Assembly (NCBI RefSeq): GCF_900142175.1
Contig: NZ_FQZX01000001.1
Span: 2,294,001-2,358,000, forward strand
DNA length: 64,000 bases
DNA from: Maribacter aquivivus
GTDB lineage: Bacteria > Bacteroidota > Bacteroidia > Flavobacteriales > Flavobacteriaceae
Direction of reading: 5' to 3'
Shown here: positions 8,993-17,815 of the stretch, piece by piece
Layout of the letters: each line of letters opens with the position of its first letter
Numbering within the stretch: position 1 is the first letter of the stretch
Notes under the pieces: generated by a model
The model's database searches: none
What the model was told of the DNA's origin: nothing
Seen by the model: only the letters and a program-made list of their open reading frames with translations
Made by a program: the position numbers and the translations under genes

Positions 8993-9356
8993 CTTATTAT
9001 TATCAGGAATTATAGTTATCATCGCCGGTATAGTCTATGGTGGTTACCCAACGTACATTATGCCCCAACTATTGGGTTTTGAAGTGGTTGATTTAGAGCT
9101 AAAAAATATGTTACGTGCAGTAATGGGTATTTATATGGGTGTAGGTCTATTCTGGGTAATAGGCTCTTTTAAAGCAAAACTTTGGTATGGAGCTACAGTC
9201 TGTAATGTTTTGTTTATGGGCGGAATTTCATTTGGTAGAATAGTAAGTACAGTTTTTGATGGTATATCGCCACTATTCACTCCTGCCTTATTTTTAGAAC
9301 TATTGTTCTTTGGCTGGGGATTATATAATCTTAAAAAGTATACGAAAATAGAGTAG
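8970..9356 (+). CDS. DUF4345-like small membrane protein
   Basis: About 128 residues, nearly all hydrophobic, with four predicted membrane helices. The pattern GGYPTYIMPQLLGFE then MLRAVMGIYMGVGLFWVIG resembles DUF4345 proteins. It overlaps the 3' end of the MFS gene in another frame, so it is probably the third gene of that operon. Starts at 8955, 8970 and 8973 are all possible. Function unknown. Confidence 0.7.
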   Translation: MMNQKNLNLLLSGIIVIIAGIVYGGYPTYIMPQLLGFEVVDLELKNMLRAVMGIYMGVGLFWVIGSFKAKLWYGATVCNVLFMGGISFGRIVSTVFDGISPLFTPALFLELLFFGWGLYNLKKYTKIE

Positions 9357-9368
9357 GTGTGGTGCTTT

Positions 9369-10109
9369 TTAGAAATCTAACTTTTTCTTACGAAGTTCAA
9401 AGTTCTGACCTAGATATACTTTACGTACCATTTCATCGGCAGCCAATTCTTCTGGTTCACCTGATTTTAAAATACCACCTTCAAACATTAGGTAAGAACG
9501 CTCTGTAATAGCAAGTGTTTCTTGTACGTTGTGGTCGGTAATAAGTATGCCAATGTTTTTATCTTTTAACTGCGCTACAATGCGCTGTATGTCCTCTACG
9601 GCAACGGGATCGACACCAGCAAAAGGCTCATCCAATAAAATAAATTTTGGATCGGTAGCCAAAGCCCTAGCGATTTCAGTTCTTCTTCGCTCACCACCAG
9701 ATAATAAATCACCACGACTTTTACGAATATGACCTAAGCCGAACTCTTCAATAAGCGACTCCATTTTCATGTGTTGCTCTTTCTTGCTCAATTTTGTCAA
9801 TTGAAGTACGCTTAAAATATTCTTTTCAATACTTAGCTTTCTAAAGACCGAAGCTTCTTGTGCTAAATACCCAATGCCATTCTGAGCTCTTTTATACATG
9901 GGGAATTTTGTAATCTCCATGTCATCTAAATAGATGCTGCCACCATTTGGTTTTATTAGACCAACAATCATATAAAAAGAAGTTGTTTTACCAGCACCAT
10001 TTGGTCCTAATAATCCTACGATTTCACCTTGGTTAACCTCAAGAGAAATTCCTTTAACCACCCTACGACCTCTGTAGGACTTCATTATATTGTCGGCACG
10101 TAACTTCAT
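9369..10109 (-). CDS. lptB: LPS export ABC transporter ATP-binding protein LptB
   Basis: 246 residues. LptB is the cytoplasmic ATPase that powers LptFG-driven extraction of lipopolysaccharide to the LptC/A/D bridge. Walker A is GPNGAGKTT (about 34-42), the Q-loop is [14 protein letters not shown] (the LptB-type version), the signature is [11 protein letters not shown], Walker B is [13 protein letters not shown], and the H-loop is ITDHNV. Length fits the family (about 240). It is last in the minus-strand run kdsD-tatC-AhpD-like-lptB. KdsD makes a precursor of the Kdo in LPS, so the operon has an envelope theme. Confidence 0.93.
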   Translation of the reverse strand: MKLRADNIMKSYRGRRVVKGISLEVNQGEIVGLLGPNGAGKTTSFYMIVGLIKPNGGSIYLDDMEITKFPMYKRAQNGIGYLAQEASVFRKLSIEKNILSVLQLTKLSKKEQHMKMESLIEEFGLGHIRKSRGDLLSGGERRRTEIARALATDPKFILLDEPFAGVDPVAVEDIQRIVAQLKDKNIGILITDHNVQETLAITERSYLMFEGGILKSGEPEELAADEMVRKVYLGQNFELRKKKLDF

Positions 10110-10160
10110 GTTTTCAAATCTATTGGTTATTGGTCTGTTAGAAAAGTAATTAGGGATTAT

Positions 10161-10511
10161 TTAACCTTGTTGGTTTTCTAATTCTTCCCAGTACTCGTAA
10201 GCTCTTCGTAAATGTGGTATAACAATAGTACCGCCAACAAGGGTAGCAATACTCAGCGTTTCCATAATCTCTTCTTTAGAAACTCCTTCGTTATAAGAAC
10301 TTTCTAAATGATATTTTACACAATCGTCACAACGAAGTACGGTTGATGCTACAAGACCTAATAACTCTTTAGTTTTAACGTCTAAAGAACCTGCAGCAAA
10401 AGCGTTGGTGTCTAAATTAAATATGCGCTTTACAACTTTATTATTATCAGCCAACAACTTATCGTTCATCTTAGAACGGTAGGCATTAAATTCTTCAATT
10501 TGGTTTGACAT
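10161..10511 (-). CDS. Carboxymuconolactone decarboxylase / AhpD-like family protein
   Basis: 116 residues, all-helical. The redox motif C61-D-D-C64 followed by VKYHLESSY matches the AhpD-like CxxCxxxH peroxidase/disulfide-reductase site. MSNQIEEF is the N-terminus, and its start lies 17 nt inside the tatC 3' end, in another frame. The downstream gene is lptB. The likely role is thiol-based redox or peroxide defence; the partner is unknown. Confidence 0.85.
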   Translation of the reverse strand: MSNQIEEFNAYRSKMNDKLLADNNKVVKRIFNLDTNAFAAGSLDVKTKELLGLVASTVLRCDDCVKYHLESSYNEGVSKEEIMETLSIATLVGGTIVIPHLRRAYEYWEELENQQG

Positions 10512-11376
10512 TTCTATTTTTCTTTTTTTCTTTTTCAGCTTTTTTTCTTTCTTTTCTCAATACCATTCCAGAAATATATATACTTATTTGGTATAAAAAT
10601 ATTACGGGTATAGCAACTATAATTTGACTTGTAACGTCTGGTGGTGTAATTACCGCAGAAAGTATCAAGACAACTACCAAAGCAATTTTTCGATACTTTT
10701 TCATTAACTCTGGCGTAACCAAACCTACTTTGGTTAAAAAGAAAATGATAATCGGTAGTTCAAATAAAATACCACAAGCAAGTACAGATATTTTTAATGT
10801 ACCTATATAAGAATCTAAATCGAACTCGTTTAAAACGGAGTCACTTACAACGTAAGATCCTAAGAAGTTAATAGAAAGCGGCGCAACGATATAGTAACCG
10901 AATAATACACCGATAAAAAATAAGATGGAGGCAATTAGTATAAATCCTCTTGAATTTTTGCGTTCGTTTGCGTGAAGACCAGGACTAATAAATTTCCACA
11001 TTTCATATAAAATATAAGGAAACCCAAGTATAACACCTGCCCATATAGAGGTCCAGATGTGAGCAGAAAACTGTCCGCCCATTTCACGACTCTGTATAGA
11101 AAACGGGAATTCATCACCACAGAAAGAGGAATCTATTACTGTAAAAGATTGTACTTTATTTAACCACGTAGCTATATCACAAAAAAAGCGATACGTTGGA
11201 AAATCCATATTCTTAGGTCCGAAAATAATGGTGTCGAAAATGAAACCTTTCATTAAAAAGGCAACACTTCCTATAATAACAACAGCTAGTACAGATCTGA
11301 TTAAGTGCCATCTTAATTCTTCTAGATGATCAAGAAATGACATCTCGTTTGGTGGCGTGGTAGTTTTGGAACTCAT
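10495..11376 (-). CDS. tatC: Sec-independent protein translocase TatC
   Basis: 293 residues with six predicted membrane helices. TatC binds the twin-arginine signal and recruits TatA. The N-terminal SFLDHLEELRWHLIRS is the conserved TatC signature with its signal-contacting Glu. WKFISPGLHANERK, in the first cytoplasmic loop, is equally conserved. The lysine-rich C-tail (KKAEKEKKKN) is common in Bacteroidota. The start codon overlaps the kdsD stop by 1 nt. The PhoD-like lipoprotein at 5380-7077 is a plausible client. Confidence 0.95.
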   Translation of the reverse strand: MSSKTTTPPNEMSFLDHLEELRWHLIRSVLAVVIIGSVAFLMKGFIFDTIIFGPKNMDFPTYRFFCDIATWLNKVQSFTVIDSSFCGDEFPFSIQSREMGGQFSAHIWTSIWAGVILGFPYILYEMWKFISPGLHANERKNSRGFILIASILFFIGVLFGYYIVAPLSINFLGSYVVSDSVLNEFDLDSYIGTLKISVLACGILFELPIIIFFLTKVGLVTPELMKKYRKIALVVVLILSAVITPPDVTSQIIVAIPVIFLYQISIYISGMVLRKERKKAEKEKKKNRNVKPN

Positions 11377-12341
11377 TATAAAATACCTTCGTTTATTAAA
11401 TTATGTAAATGAATAACACCAACATACGAATCTTTATCCATGGCTAACAATTGTGATATTCCCTTTTTTTGCATGTGCTCTAAAGCTTTAATAGCCAAAG
11501 TGTTTGCAGGTATGGTTTTAGGGTTTGTGGTCATGATGTCTTTAGCAGTTAAGCCTTTAATATTATCATGCTTGTTTAACATGCGTCTAATATCGCCATC
11601 GGTTACGATACCAACAACTTTTTCGCCATCAAGTACAGCAGTGACCCCTAACATTTTTTTAGAGATTTCTACAATTACCTTTTTTACCTCTTCATCTTTT
11701 TGAACTTGAGGTACTTGATTTTTACTTACTAAGTCTGCAACTCTTAAATATAATCTCTTGCCTAAAGACCCACCTGGGTGGTATTTTGCGAAATCTGAAC
11801 TACTAAAACCTTTGATTTCTAAAAGAACAATAGCCAAGGCATCACCCATTACTAATTGTGCCGTTGTACTTGTTGTAGGTGCTAAACCATTAGGGCAAGC
11901 TTCTTTGTCAACATGTGTGTTTAAAATAAAATCTGCTTGTTTTGCCAAAAAAGAATCGGTGTTACCGGTCATGGCAATTAACTTGTTCGAACCTCTTTTT
12001 ATTAGTGGAACCAACATTTTAATTTCGGGTGTATTACCACTGTTAGAAATACAGATTACTAAATCATTATCTTGTACGGTTCCTAGGTCTCCATGTATAG
12101 CGTCGCCAGCATGCATAAATATTGCGGGAGTACCCGTAGAATTCATAGTAGCTACAATTTTTGTGGCAATGATAGCGCTCTTTCCAATACCAGAAATGAT
12201 AACGCGTCCTTTTGCTTCAATAATGCAGTTTACGATACTAGCAAAATCATCAGTTAAAAGAGAGGAAAGTTGTGCTATAGCATCACGCTCAGTTTCAATG
12301 GTTTTTTTCGCTAAGCTAATAATGGTGTCCGTTGCAATCAA
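11376..12341 (-). CDS. kdsD: D-arabinose-5-phosphate isomerase (KdsD/KpsF)
   Basis: Converts ribulose-5-P to arabinose-5-P, the first step to Kdo for LPS. A SIS domain (about 30-170 of the 321-residue form) contains SGIGKSAIIATKIVATM and the CISNSGNTPE loop. Two CBS domains follow (VTDGDIRRML; SQLLAMD). The SLGKRLYLRVADL linker is family-typical. I place the start at the TTG at 12341 because a TAnnTTTG promoter element lies at 12398-12405, which would put the ATG at 12410 upstream of the transcript start, and because 321 residues fits the family. The start remains uncertain. Confidence 0.9.
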   Translation of the reverse strand: MIATDTIISLAKKTIETERDAIAQLSSLLTDDFASIVNCIIEAKGRVIISGIGKSAIIATKIVATMNSTGTPAIFMHAGDAIHGDLGTVQDNDLVICISNSGNTPEIKMLVPLIKRGSNKLIAMTGNTDSFLAKQADFILNTHVDKEACPNGLAPTTSTTAQLVMGDALAIVLLEIKGFSSSDFAKYHPGGSLGKRLYLRVADLVSKNQVPQVQKDEEVKKVIVEISKKMLGVTAVLDGEKVVGIVTDGDIRRMLNKHDNIKGLTAKDIMTTNPKTIPANTLAIKALEHMQKKGISQLLAMDKDSYVGVIHLHNLINEGIL

Positions 12342-12397
12342 TCTATTATTCAAATTATGGATTGTATTCCTAAAAGAATGTATTATCTTTAAGATGA

Positions 12398-12478
12398 CAA
12401 AATTAAACAAACTTAATTTTAAATGCTGATTATCGCATAATAATTTAGTAATGCCAAGCTTGGTATTTTATAATTTTG
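12398..12478. promoter_or_regulatory. Divergent promoters kdsD / recQ
   Basis: On the minus strand TAATTTTG (plus 12398-12405) faces kdsD. On the plus strand TAATTTTG (12471-12478) faces recQ, giving a leader of about 43 nt. Both match TAnnTTTG exactly. Clear TTG elements at the proper -33 distance are not seen. Confidence 0.45.
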
Positions 12479-12525
12479 TTCACTTATAAATTTAAAAGTA
12501 AGTAGTGTCCCCTTAAATGTAAAAT

Positions 12526-14736
12526 GTGACAGACAGTAAAGAATTTGACAATATCGATTTACATTCCTCATTAAAAAAATATTTTGGTTTTTCTCAGTTT
12601 AAAGGACTTCAAGAGGAAGTGATCAAGAATGTTCTGCGGCAGAATAATACATTTGTTATTATGCCTACAGGCGGTGGTAAATCTATGTGCTATCAATTAC
12701 CGGCCCTTATGCAAGAGGGTACGGCAATTATAGTTTCGCCATTGATTGCTTTAATGAAGAACCAGGTAGATGCCATACGTGGTATATCTTCTGAAGTAGG
12801 AATTGCACATGTACTTAACTCTTCATTGAATAAAGGAGAGATAAAACAGGTAAAACAAGATATAACAGATGGTGTTACCAAATTGTTATACGTAGCACCA
12901 GAATCGCTGACTAAAGAAGAGAATGTGGAATTCTTGCGTTCAGTTACCGTATCTTTTGTAGCGGTAGATGAAGCGCATTGTATTTCTGAATGGGGTCATG
13001 ATTTTAGACCTGAATACAGAAATCTTAAATCGATAGTAGAACGATTAGGAGATAATATTCCAATTATTGGTCTTACGGCTACAGCGACACCAAAGGTGCA
13101 GGAAGATATTATTAAGAATTTAGGTATTGGTGGGGCGAAGTTATTTAAAGCTTCATTTAACCGACCAAACCTATTTTATGAAGTACGTACCAAAACAGAA
13201 AATATTGAAGCTGATATTATTCGTTTTGTAAAACAAAATTCTGGTAAATCAGGAATTATATATTGCCTTAGCCGTAAAAAGGTTGAGGAATTAGCACAAG
13301 TCTTACAGGTTAACGGTGTAAGTGCCGTGCCATATCATGCAGGGTTTGATGCGAAAACAAGATCTAAATATCAAGATATGTTCTTGATGGAAGACGTAGA
13401 TGTTGTAGTTGCGACCATTGCCTTTGGTATGGGTATCGATAAGCCAGATGTACGTTTTGTAATTCACCATGATATTCCAAAAAGTATAGAGAGTTACTAT
13501 CAAGAAACTGGTAGAGCCGGTCGTGATGGTGGCGAAGGACATTGTTTGGCGTATTACTCTTATAAAGATATTGAGAAGCTAGAAAAATTTATGTCGGGTA
13601 AACCGGTCGCTGAACAAGAAATTGGGAATGCACTGTTACAAGAAGTTGTAGCATATGCAGAAACTTCTATGTCTAGACGTAAATTTATGCTTCATTATTT
13701 TGGTGAGGAATTTGATGACATTAACGGCGAAGGTGCCGAAATGGATGACAACACCAGAAACCCTAAAGAGAAAGAAGAAGCTAAAGATAATGTTGAAAAA
13801 CTGCTTAAAGTAGTAACGGGTACTAGTGAGAAATTTAAATCTAAGGAGATTGTAAATACATTGCGTGGTAAAATGAACGCAATTATTTCTTCTCACAAAA
13901 CCAATGAAAAAGAATTTTTCGGCATTGGTTCTGATAAAGATAAAAGCTATTGGATGGCGTTGATTCGCCAAACCTTGGTTGCCGGACTCCTTAGAAAAGA
14001 GATAGAACAATACGGCGTATTACACGTAACTGATAATGGTAAAGAGTTTTTAAGTAAACCATCATCTTTTATGATGACGAAAGACCATGTGTATAATGCA
14101 GAAAATGATAATGCCATTGTAGGTGCTGCTAAATCTGGTGGTATTGCCGATGAGAAATTATTGAAGCAATTAAAAGATTTGAGAAAAGCGCAGGCTAAGA
14201 AATTAGGTGTACCTCCGTTTGTAGTATTTCAAGATCCTTCTTTAGATGATATGGCGTTGAAATACCCTATCTCGCATGAAGAATTATTAAATGTTCATGG
14301 TGTAGGCGAGGGTAAGGCAAAGAAATACGGTAAACCTTTTCTAGCTTTTATTAATGCCTATGTAGAGGAGAATGAAATTATTAGACCAGATGATCTTGTG
14401 GTGAAAAGCACAGGTGCTAATTCTGCTTTGAAATTATACGTAATACAAAATGTAGATAGAAAATTACCGCTGTCTGATATTGCTTCCTCTAAAGGATTGG
14501 AAATTCCGGATTTGATAAAAGAGATGGAACAGATAGTATACAGTGGTACCAAGTTGAATCTTAATTATTGGATTGATGATATCTTAGATGAAGATCAGCA
14601 AGAAGAAATTCATGAGTACTTTTTAGAATCTGATACAGATGATTTAGAAGAGGCGATGTCTGAATTTGATGGTGAATATGAAGAAGAAGAATTACGACTG
14701 TACCGTTTAAAATTCATTAGTGAGGTGGCGAACTAA
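12526..14736 (+). CDS. recQ: ATP-dependent DNA helicase RecQ
   Basis: 736 residues; a 3'-5' helicase of recombination and fork repair. Walker A is MPTGGGKSMCYQL (about 46-58), the DEAH box is residues 148-151, followed by CISEWGHDFRPEY. In helicase domain 2, FGMGIDKPDVRFVIHHDIPKS and YYQETGRAGRDG are RecQ motifs V and VI. RQC-like and HRDC domains follow (ISHEELLNVHGVGEGKAKKYG). An acidic tail of about 110 residues extends past HRDC, as in other Bacteroidota RecQ proteins. The RQC zinc-binding cysteines of E. coli RecQ are not evident; the equivalent stretch is SMSRRKFMLHYFGEEF. Confidence 0.95.
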   Translation: MTDSKEFDNIDLHSSLKKYFGFSQFKGLQEEVIKNVLRQNNTFVIMPTGGGKSMCYQLPALMQEGTAIIVSPLIALMKNQVDAIRGISSEVGIAHVLNSSLNKGEIKQVKQDITDGVTKLLYVAPESLTKEENVEFLRSVTVSFVAVDEAHCISEWGHDFRPEYRNLKSIVERLGDNIPIIGLTATATPKVQEDIIKNLGIGGAKLFKASFNRPNLFYEVRTKTENIEADIIRFVKQNSGKSGIIYCLSRKKVEELAQVLQVNGVSAVPYHAGFDAKTRSKYQDMFLMEDVDVVVATIAFGMGIDKPDVRFVIHHDIPKSIESYYQETGRAGRDGGEGHCLAYYSYKDIEKLEKFMSGKPVAEQEIGNALLQEVVAYAETSMSRRKFMLHYFGEEFDDINGEGAEMDDNTRNPKEKEEAKDNVEKLLKVVTGTSEKFKSKEIVNTLRGKMNAIISSHKTNEKEFFGIGSDKDKSYWMALIRQTLVAGLLRKEIEQYGVLHVTDNGKEFLSKPSSFMMTKDHVYNAENDNAIVGAAKSGGIADEKLLKQLKDLRKAQAKKLGVPPFVVFQDPSLDDMALKYPISHEELLNVHGVGEGKAKKYGKPFLAFINAYVEENEIIRPDDLVVKSTGANSALKLYVIQNVDRKLPLSDIASSKGLEIPDLIKEMEQIVYSGTKLNLNYWIDDILDEDQQEEIHEYFLESDTDDLEEAMSEFDGEYEEEELRLYRLKFISEVAN

Positions 14737-14758
14737 CCTTTTTAAGAAATTTGATTCT

Positions 14759-14795
14759 AAATCCATTAATCTATTATAAATAGATTAATGGATTT
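14759..14795 (+). terminator. Terminator after recQ
   Basis: Perfect 17-bp inverted repeat (AAATCCATTAATCTATT and its complement) with a 3-nt loop, ending in a short T run. It lies 22 bp after the recQ stop. Confidence 0.75.
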
Positions 14796-14807
14796 TTGCT
14801 TTTTAAG

Positions 14808-14847
14808 AGTCTAGTAAACAGAAGTGCGTATTCTTGTTTACTAGACT
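14808..14847. repeat. Second inverted repeat in the recQ-fasciclin gap
   Basis: AGTCTAGTAAACA (14808-14820) and its exact complement TGTTTACTAGACT (14835-14847), 14-nt loop. It sits 12 bp after the recQ terminator and has only a short following T stretch. It could be a backup terminator, an RNA structure or a protein site. Confidence 0.5.
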
Positions 14848-15018
14848 TTATGATATCCAGTCATTTTATTGGTATATCAAAAATAATTTACTTGTTAAAT
14901 GTTTGATTTTTAGTCAATTATATTTTGTTTAATCTTTTTGTTAAAATTTTAAACAAAATTTAAGACTATTGCTTGAAGTTCCGTTATACTTTTACAGAAA
15001 TCTAAAAAAAAAAGAACT

Positions 15019-15531
15019 ATGAAAATTTTAAAAATTACATTATTAAGTGCGATTGCATTATTTGTAACGAACATTAACGCGCAGTCAGAAACTATTGTAG
15101 GAGTGGCAGCGGGAAACGAGAATTTTTCAACTTTGGTAACTGCAGTTACGGCGGCCGATTTAGTAGAGACTTTAAGTAGTGAAGGTCCGTTTACTGTTTT
15201 TGCTCCGGTAAATAGTGCTTTTGAAGCATTGCCAGCTGGTACTGTTGATACATTATTAAAACCTGAAAGTAAAGATACTTTGACAAGTATTTTAACTTAC
15301 CACGTGGTTGCGGGTAAGTATATGGCTGCAGATGTTGTTAAAGCAATTACAAATAACAACGGTTCTTTTGATGTAAAAACGGTACAAGGTGGTACAATTG
15401 TTTTATCATTAAGTGGAGATAAAGTAATGTTGAAAGACGAAAAAGGAAACATGACAACTGTTGTAATGGCAGATGTTGCTGCTAGTAATGGAGTTATTCA
15501 TGCAATTGATGGTGTGGTAATGCCAAAATAA
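15019..15531 (+). CDS. Secreted fasciclin-domain (FAS1) protein
   Basis: 170 residues: a signal peptide (KILKITLLSAIALFVTNINA, cleavage after NAQ) then a single FAS1 domain. FAS1 hallmarks are FSTLVTAVTAADL at the start, GPFTVFAPVNSAFEALP (first conserved block), LTYHVVAGKY (YH motif) and NGVIHAIDGVVMP at the end. Single-FAS1 proteins act in adhesion to surfaces or matrix polysaccharide. It is monocistronic, flanked by hairpins. Confidence 0.92.
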   Translation: MKILKITLLSAIALFVTNINAQSETIVGVAAGNENFSTLVTAVTAADLVETLSSEGPFTVFAPVNSAFEALPAGTVDTLLKPESKDTLTSILTYHVVAGKYMAADVVKAITNNNGSFDVKTVQGGTIVLSLSGDKVMLKDEKGNMTTVVMADVAASNGVIHAIDGVVMPK

Positions 15532-15552
15532 ATTGAACACGCTATTGGTAAT

Positions 15553-15598
15553 AAAAATCCCTTTGTAATTCTAAAAATAGAATAGCAAAGGGATTTTT
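15553..15598. terminator. Bidirectional terminator between fasciclin gene and 15630 gene
   Basis: AAAAATCCCTTTG (15553-15565) pairs with CAAAGGGATTTTT (15586-15598), with a small nested hairpin ATTCTA/TAGAAT. T runs on both strands fit termination of both convergent genes. Confidence 0.8.
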
Positions 15599-15629
15599 TC
15601 TAAACACTACTTAAAACTTTAAAAATTTT

Positions 15630-16943
15630 CTATCGTGCAGCCGTACCGCCATTGATAGATTTATCTTTTCGTAATTGTCTTTGTATTTTTTTGATGGCGG
15701 ATTCTATAGATTTTTCTGGTTCTATAATATTGTATTCTCCCCAGAAATCTGGATCAGAAAAACCGATAGCTTCGTCACTTAGTATAATAGAAGACTTCAT
15801 TCTATCTTTAAATTTAGGGAAGGCATTGTCAGTATTCTTTTCCCAATCGGTAATGGCCATTTCGCAGTTCATGCTATATACTGAGTTGAACAAACGCTTA
15901 TCCCAATTAATTTTGAACTCTAATAATACATTGCTATACCCGTAATACCATTTGCCATCTTTTTCTCTATAATCTACGCGATAAGATACTTCTGTTGGCC
16001 ATACTTCTGCATTCTTTGGCTTTCTTCTCACAAACATTTGAGACGCCAATCTTTTATCTGTAATGTTAAGGGAGTAAATAGCACTGGTCAAAATCTTGTT
16101 TTCGGCATCGATGTATAACTTGCCGTTATATAAAGGGTCTATAATTTCAGGCTTTTGCTTAAAATCTATAACATATATTAATTGGTCATTTACACGTGTA
16201 GAAGTGTCAAAAGAGAAATCATAATAGGCTAATGTCTCTGGAGTGAAAATATAATTTGGGTATTTCACCATATCCACGAACAATGTGTTAAACGGACCAC
16301 CCTGTAGTTTTAATGCTACAGTATCTAATTTTGTATAGTCAGTACTTTTTCTTGCCTTGTAAAGTTCAAGAGCATCAGTCTTTTTAGAAGAATAGGGAGT
16401 TTTGTAAATATTTACTACAGCCTCAGATAGGCTTACATTTGTTCTTCTTTTTTTAATGGTTTCTCTGTAAAATGCTGTCATTACAGTACTTTCATTAAGG
16501 TAATTGTCACCTTTTTTGTTCAAAGTTTCTTTCACCAGTGCTTCTGCATCATTGGGGGCATCAATACTAGCTTCTGATAATGCCATAACAAATTCATTCA
16601 TGAAGATTTTGTTCTTCTTCAACGCTAATTCGGCAATAGCAATTTGCTTTGTTTTGTATCCTAAAAAAGCAATTGTTAGTTTGTTGTCTTTATACTCATT
16701 GGGGACTTTCAAAGAAAATTGGCCTTCTGAGTTGGTGATGGTGGTTACATTGGTGTTGTCTACGGTAAGCGTAGCGAAAATTAATGGTTTCTTACTATCA
16801 GCGTCTAACACTTCTCCTGCATATTCGATGTAATTGATTGTTTGGGCTGAAATCGAAGTGACTCCTGATCCTGCAAATAGAAGTAGAATCAGTAGATACT
16901 TAAAACTATGATGCTTAATAACGGTGTGATGTTTTTTTGACAT
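15630..16943 (-). CDS. Carboxypeptidase-regulatory-like domain surface protein
   Basis: 437 residues with a signal peptide (FKYLLILLLFAGSGVTSISA, cleaved before Q). Residues about 38-120 form a CarboxypepD_reg-like beta-sandwich (YAGEVLDADSKKPLIFATLTV...TNSEGQFSLKVP), common at the N-terminus of Bacteroidota surface proteins. The remaining about 310 residues are a beta-rich domain of a conserved Bacteroidota type (FYRETIKKRR; YIDAENKILTSAIYSL). No TonB plug or barrel is present. It is predicted to be periplasmic or outer-membrane associated, with unknown function. Convergent with the fasciclin gene. Confidence 0.75.
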   Translation of the reverse strand: MSKKHHTVIKHHSFKYLLILLLFAGSGVTSISAQTINYIEYAGEVLDADSKKPLIFATLTVDNTNVTTITNSEGQFSLKVPNEYKDNKLTIAFLGYKTKQIAIAELALKKNKIFMNEFVMALSEASIDAPNDAEALVKETLNKKGDNYLNESTVMTAFYRETIKKRRTNVSLSEAVVNIYKTPYSSKKTDALELYKARKSTDYTKLDTVALKLQGGPFNTLFVDMVKYPNYIFTPETLAYYDFSFDTSTRVNDQLIYVIDFKQKPEIIDPLYNGKLYIDAENKILTSAIYSLNITDKRLASQMFVRRKPKNAEVWPTEVSYRVDYREKDGKWYYGYSNVLLEFKINWDKRLFNSVYSMNCEMAITDWEKNTDNAFPKFKDRMKSSIILSDEAIGFSDPDFWGEYNIIEPEKSIESAIKKIQRQLRKDKSINGGTAAR

Positions 16944-17049
16944 GGTGTAGCTTTTTGTTTTAAGGTAGTGATTTTTAGTTGATTAAGCATCTTGTTTATG
17001 CTTTAATTAACTGAGGTAATCATTAAGGAAAAAAGTGCTGATTGTGTAA

Positions 17050-17793
17050 TTATTTATTACTATCAAATGTTTTTGATGACGTACTCACCAATCTATTTAT
17101 TTCTTTCAATTCTTCTTCTGTTAAATCTCTCCATTTACCAACGGGTACATCTAACTTCACATTCATGATTCTAATACGTTTCAATTTCTTAACTCTATAA
17201 TCTAAATATTCGCACATTCTACGAATTTGTCTGTTGAGACCTTGAGTAAGAATGATTCTGAATTGATAAGTACTCACTTCAAAAACTTCACATTCTCTGG
17301 TTACTTGATCTAGAACGGGGATTCCTCTTCGCATTCTATTTAAAAAATCTATCGTAATAGGTTTGTCTACCGTTACCAAATATTCTTTCTCGTGATTGTT
17401 TCTGGCCCGTAAAATTTTATTTACAATATCACCATCATCGGTTAAAAATATGAGTCCCTCACTAGGTTTGTCTAATCTGCCAATAGGGAAAATACGCTTT
17501 GGGTAGTTAATGTAATCTATAATGTTATCTTTTTCAACACCGGTGTCCGTGGTGCAAACAATGCCTATAGGTTTGTTGAATGCTAAATAGGTAGATTTTC
17601 CTTTTGGTTCTTTGATTAATTCGCCATCTACTTTAACCACATCGCCAGCTGAAATTTTAGTGCCCATTTCTGGAACTTCTCCATTAATAGTTACTCTGCC
17701 TTGGGCAATAAGTTTGTCTGCAGCCCTACGTGAGCAGTAACCAGCTTCGCTAAGGTATTTGTTTATTCTAGTTTTATTGGCATTATCTTGCAT
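17050..17793 (-). CDS. rluF: 23S rRNA pseudouridine synthase RluF-type (RsuA family)
   Basis: 247 residues. An N-terminal S4 RNA-binding domain (INKYLSEAGYCSRRAADKLIAQG) is followed by the RsuA/RluB/E/F catalytic domain with GRLDKPSEGLIFLTDDGD, catalytic Asp108. KEYLVTVD and LTQGLNRQIRRM (motif III) are in place. The GLNRQIRRMCEYLDYRV sequence is RluF-like, suggesting 23S rRNA position 2604; the exact target is inferred. Upstream on the same strand is a serine hydrolase gene (22 bp gap). Confidence 0.9.
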   Translation of the reverse strand: MQDNANKTRINKYLSEAGYCSRRAADKLIAQGRVTINGEVPEMGTKISAGDVVKVDGELIKEPKGKSTYLAFNKPIGIVCTTDTGVEKDNIIDYINYPKRIFPIGRLDKPSEGLIFLTDDGDIVNKILRARNNHEKEYLVTVDKPITIDFLNRMRRGIPVLDQVTRECEVFEVSTYQFRIILTQGLNRQIRRMCEYLDYRVKKLKRIRIMNVKLDVPVGKWRDLTEEELKEINRLVSTSSKTFDSNK

Positions 17794-17815
17794 AGTCAGC
17801 TTGCTGTTTCTAATG

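Noticed and set aside
12342..12410. N-terminal extension of kdsD to the ATG at 12410
   Set aside because: It would start upstream of the inferred transcript start (promoter element 12398-12405) and adds unlikely residues. A TTG start at 12341 fits the family length.
11758..12429. 223-codon open frame on the plus strand
   Set aside because: It lies wholly antisense to kdsD, whose SIS and CBS motifs are clear. The translated sequence has no family features.
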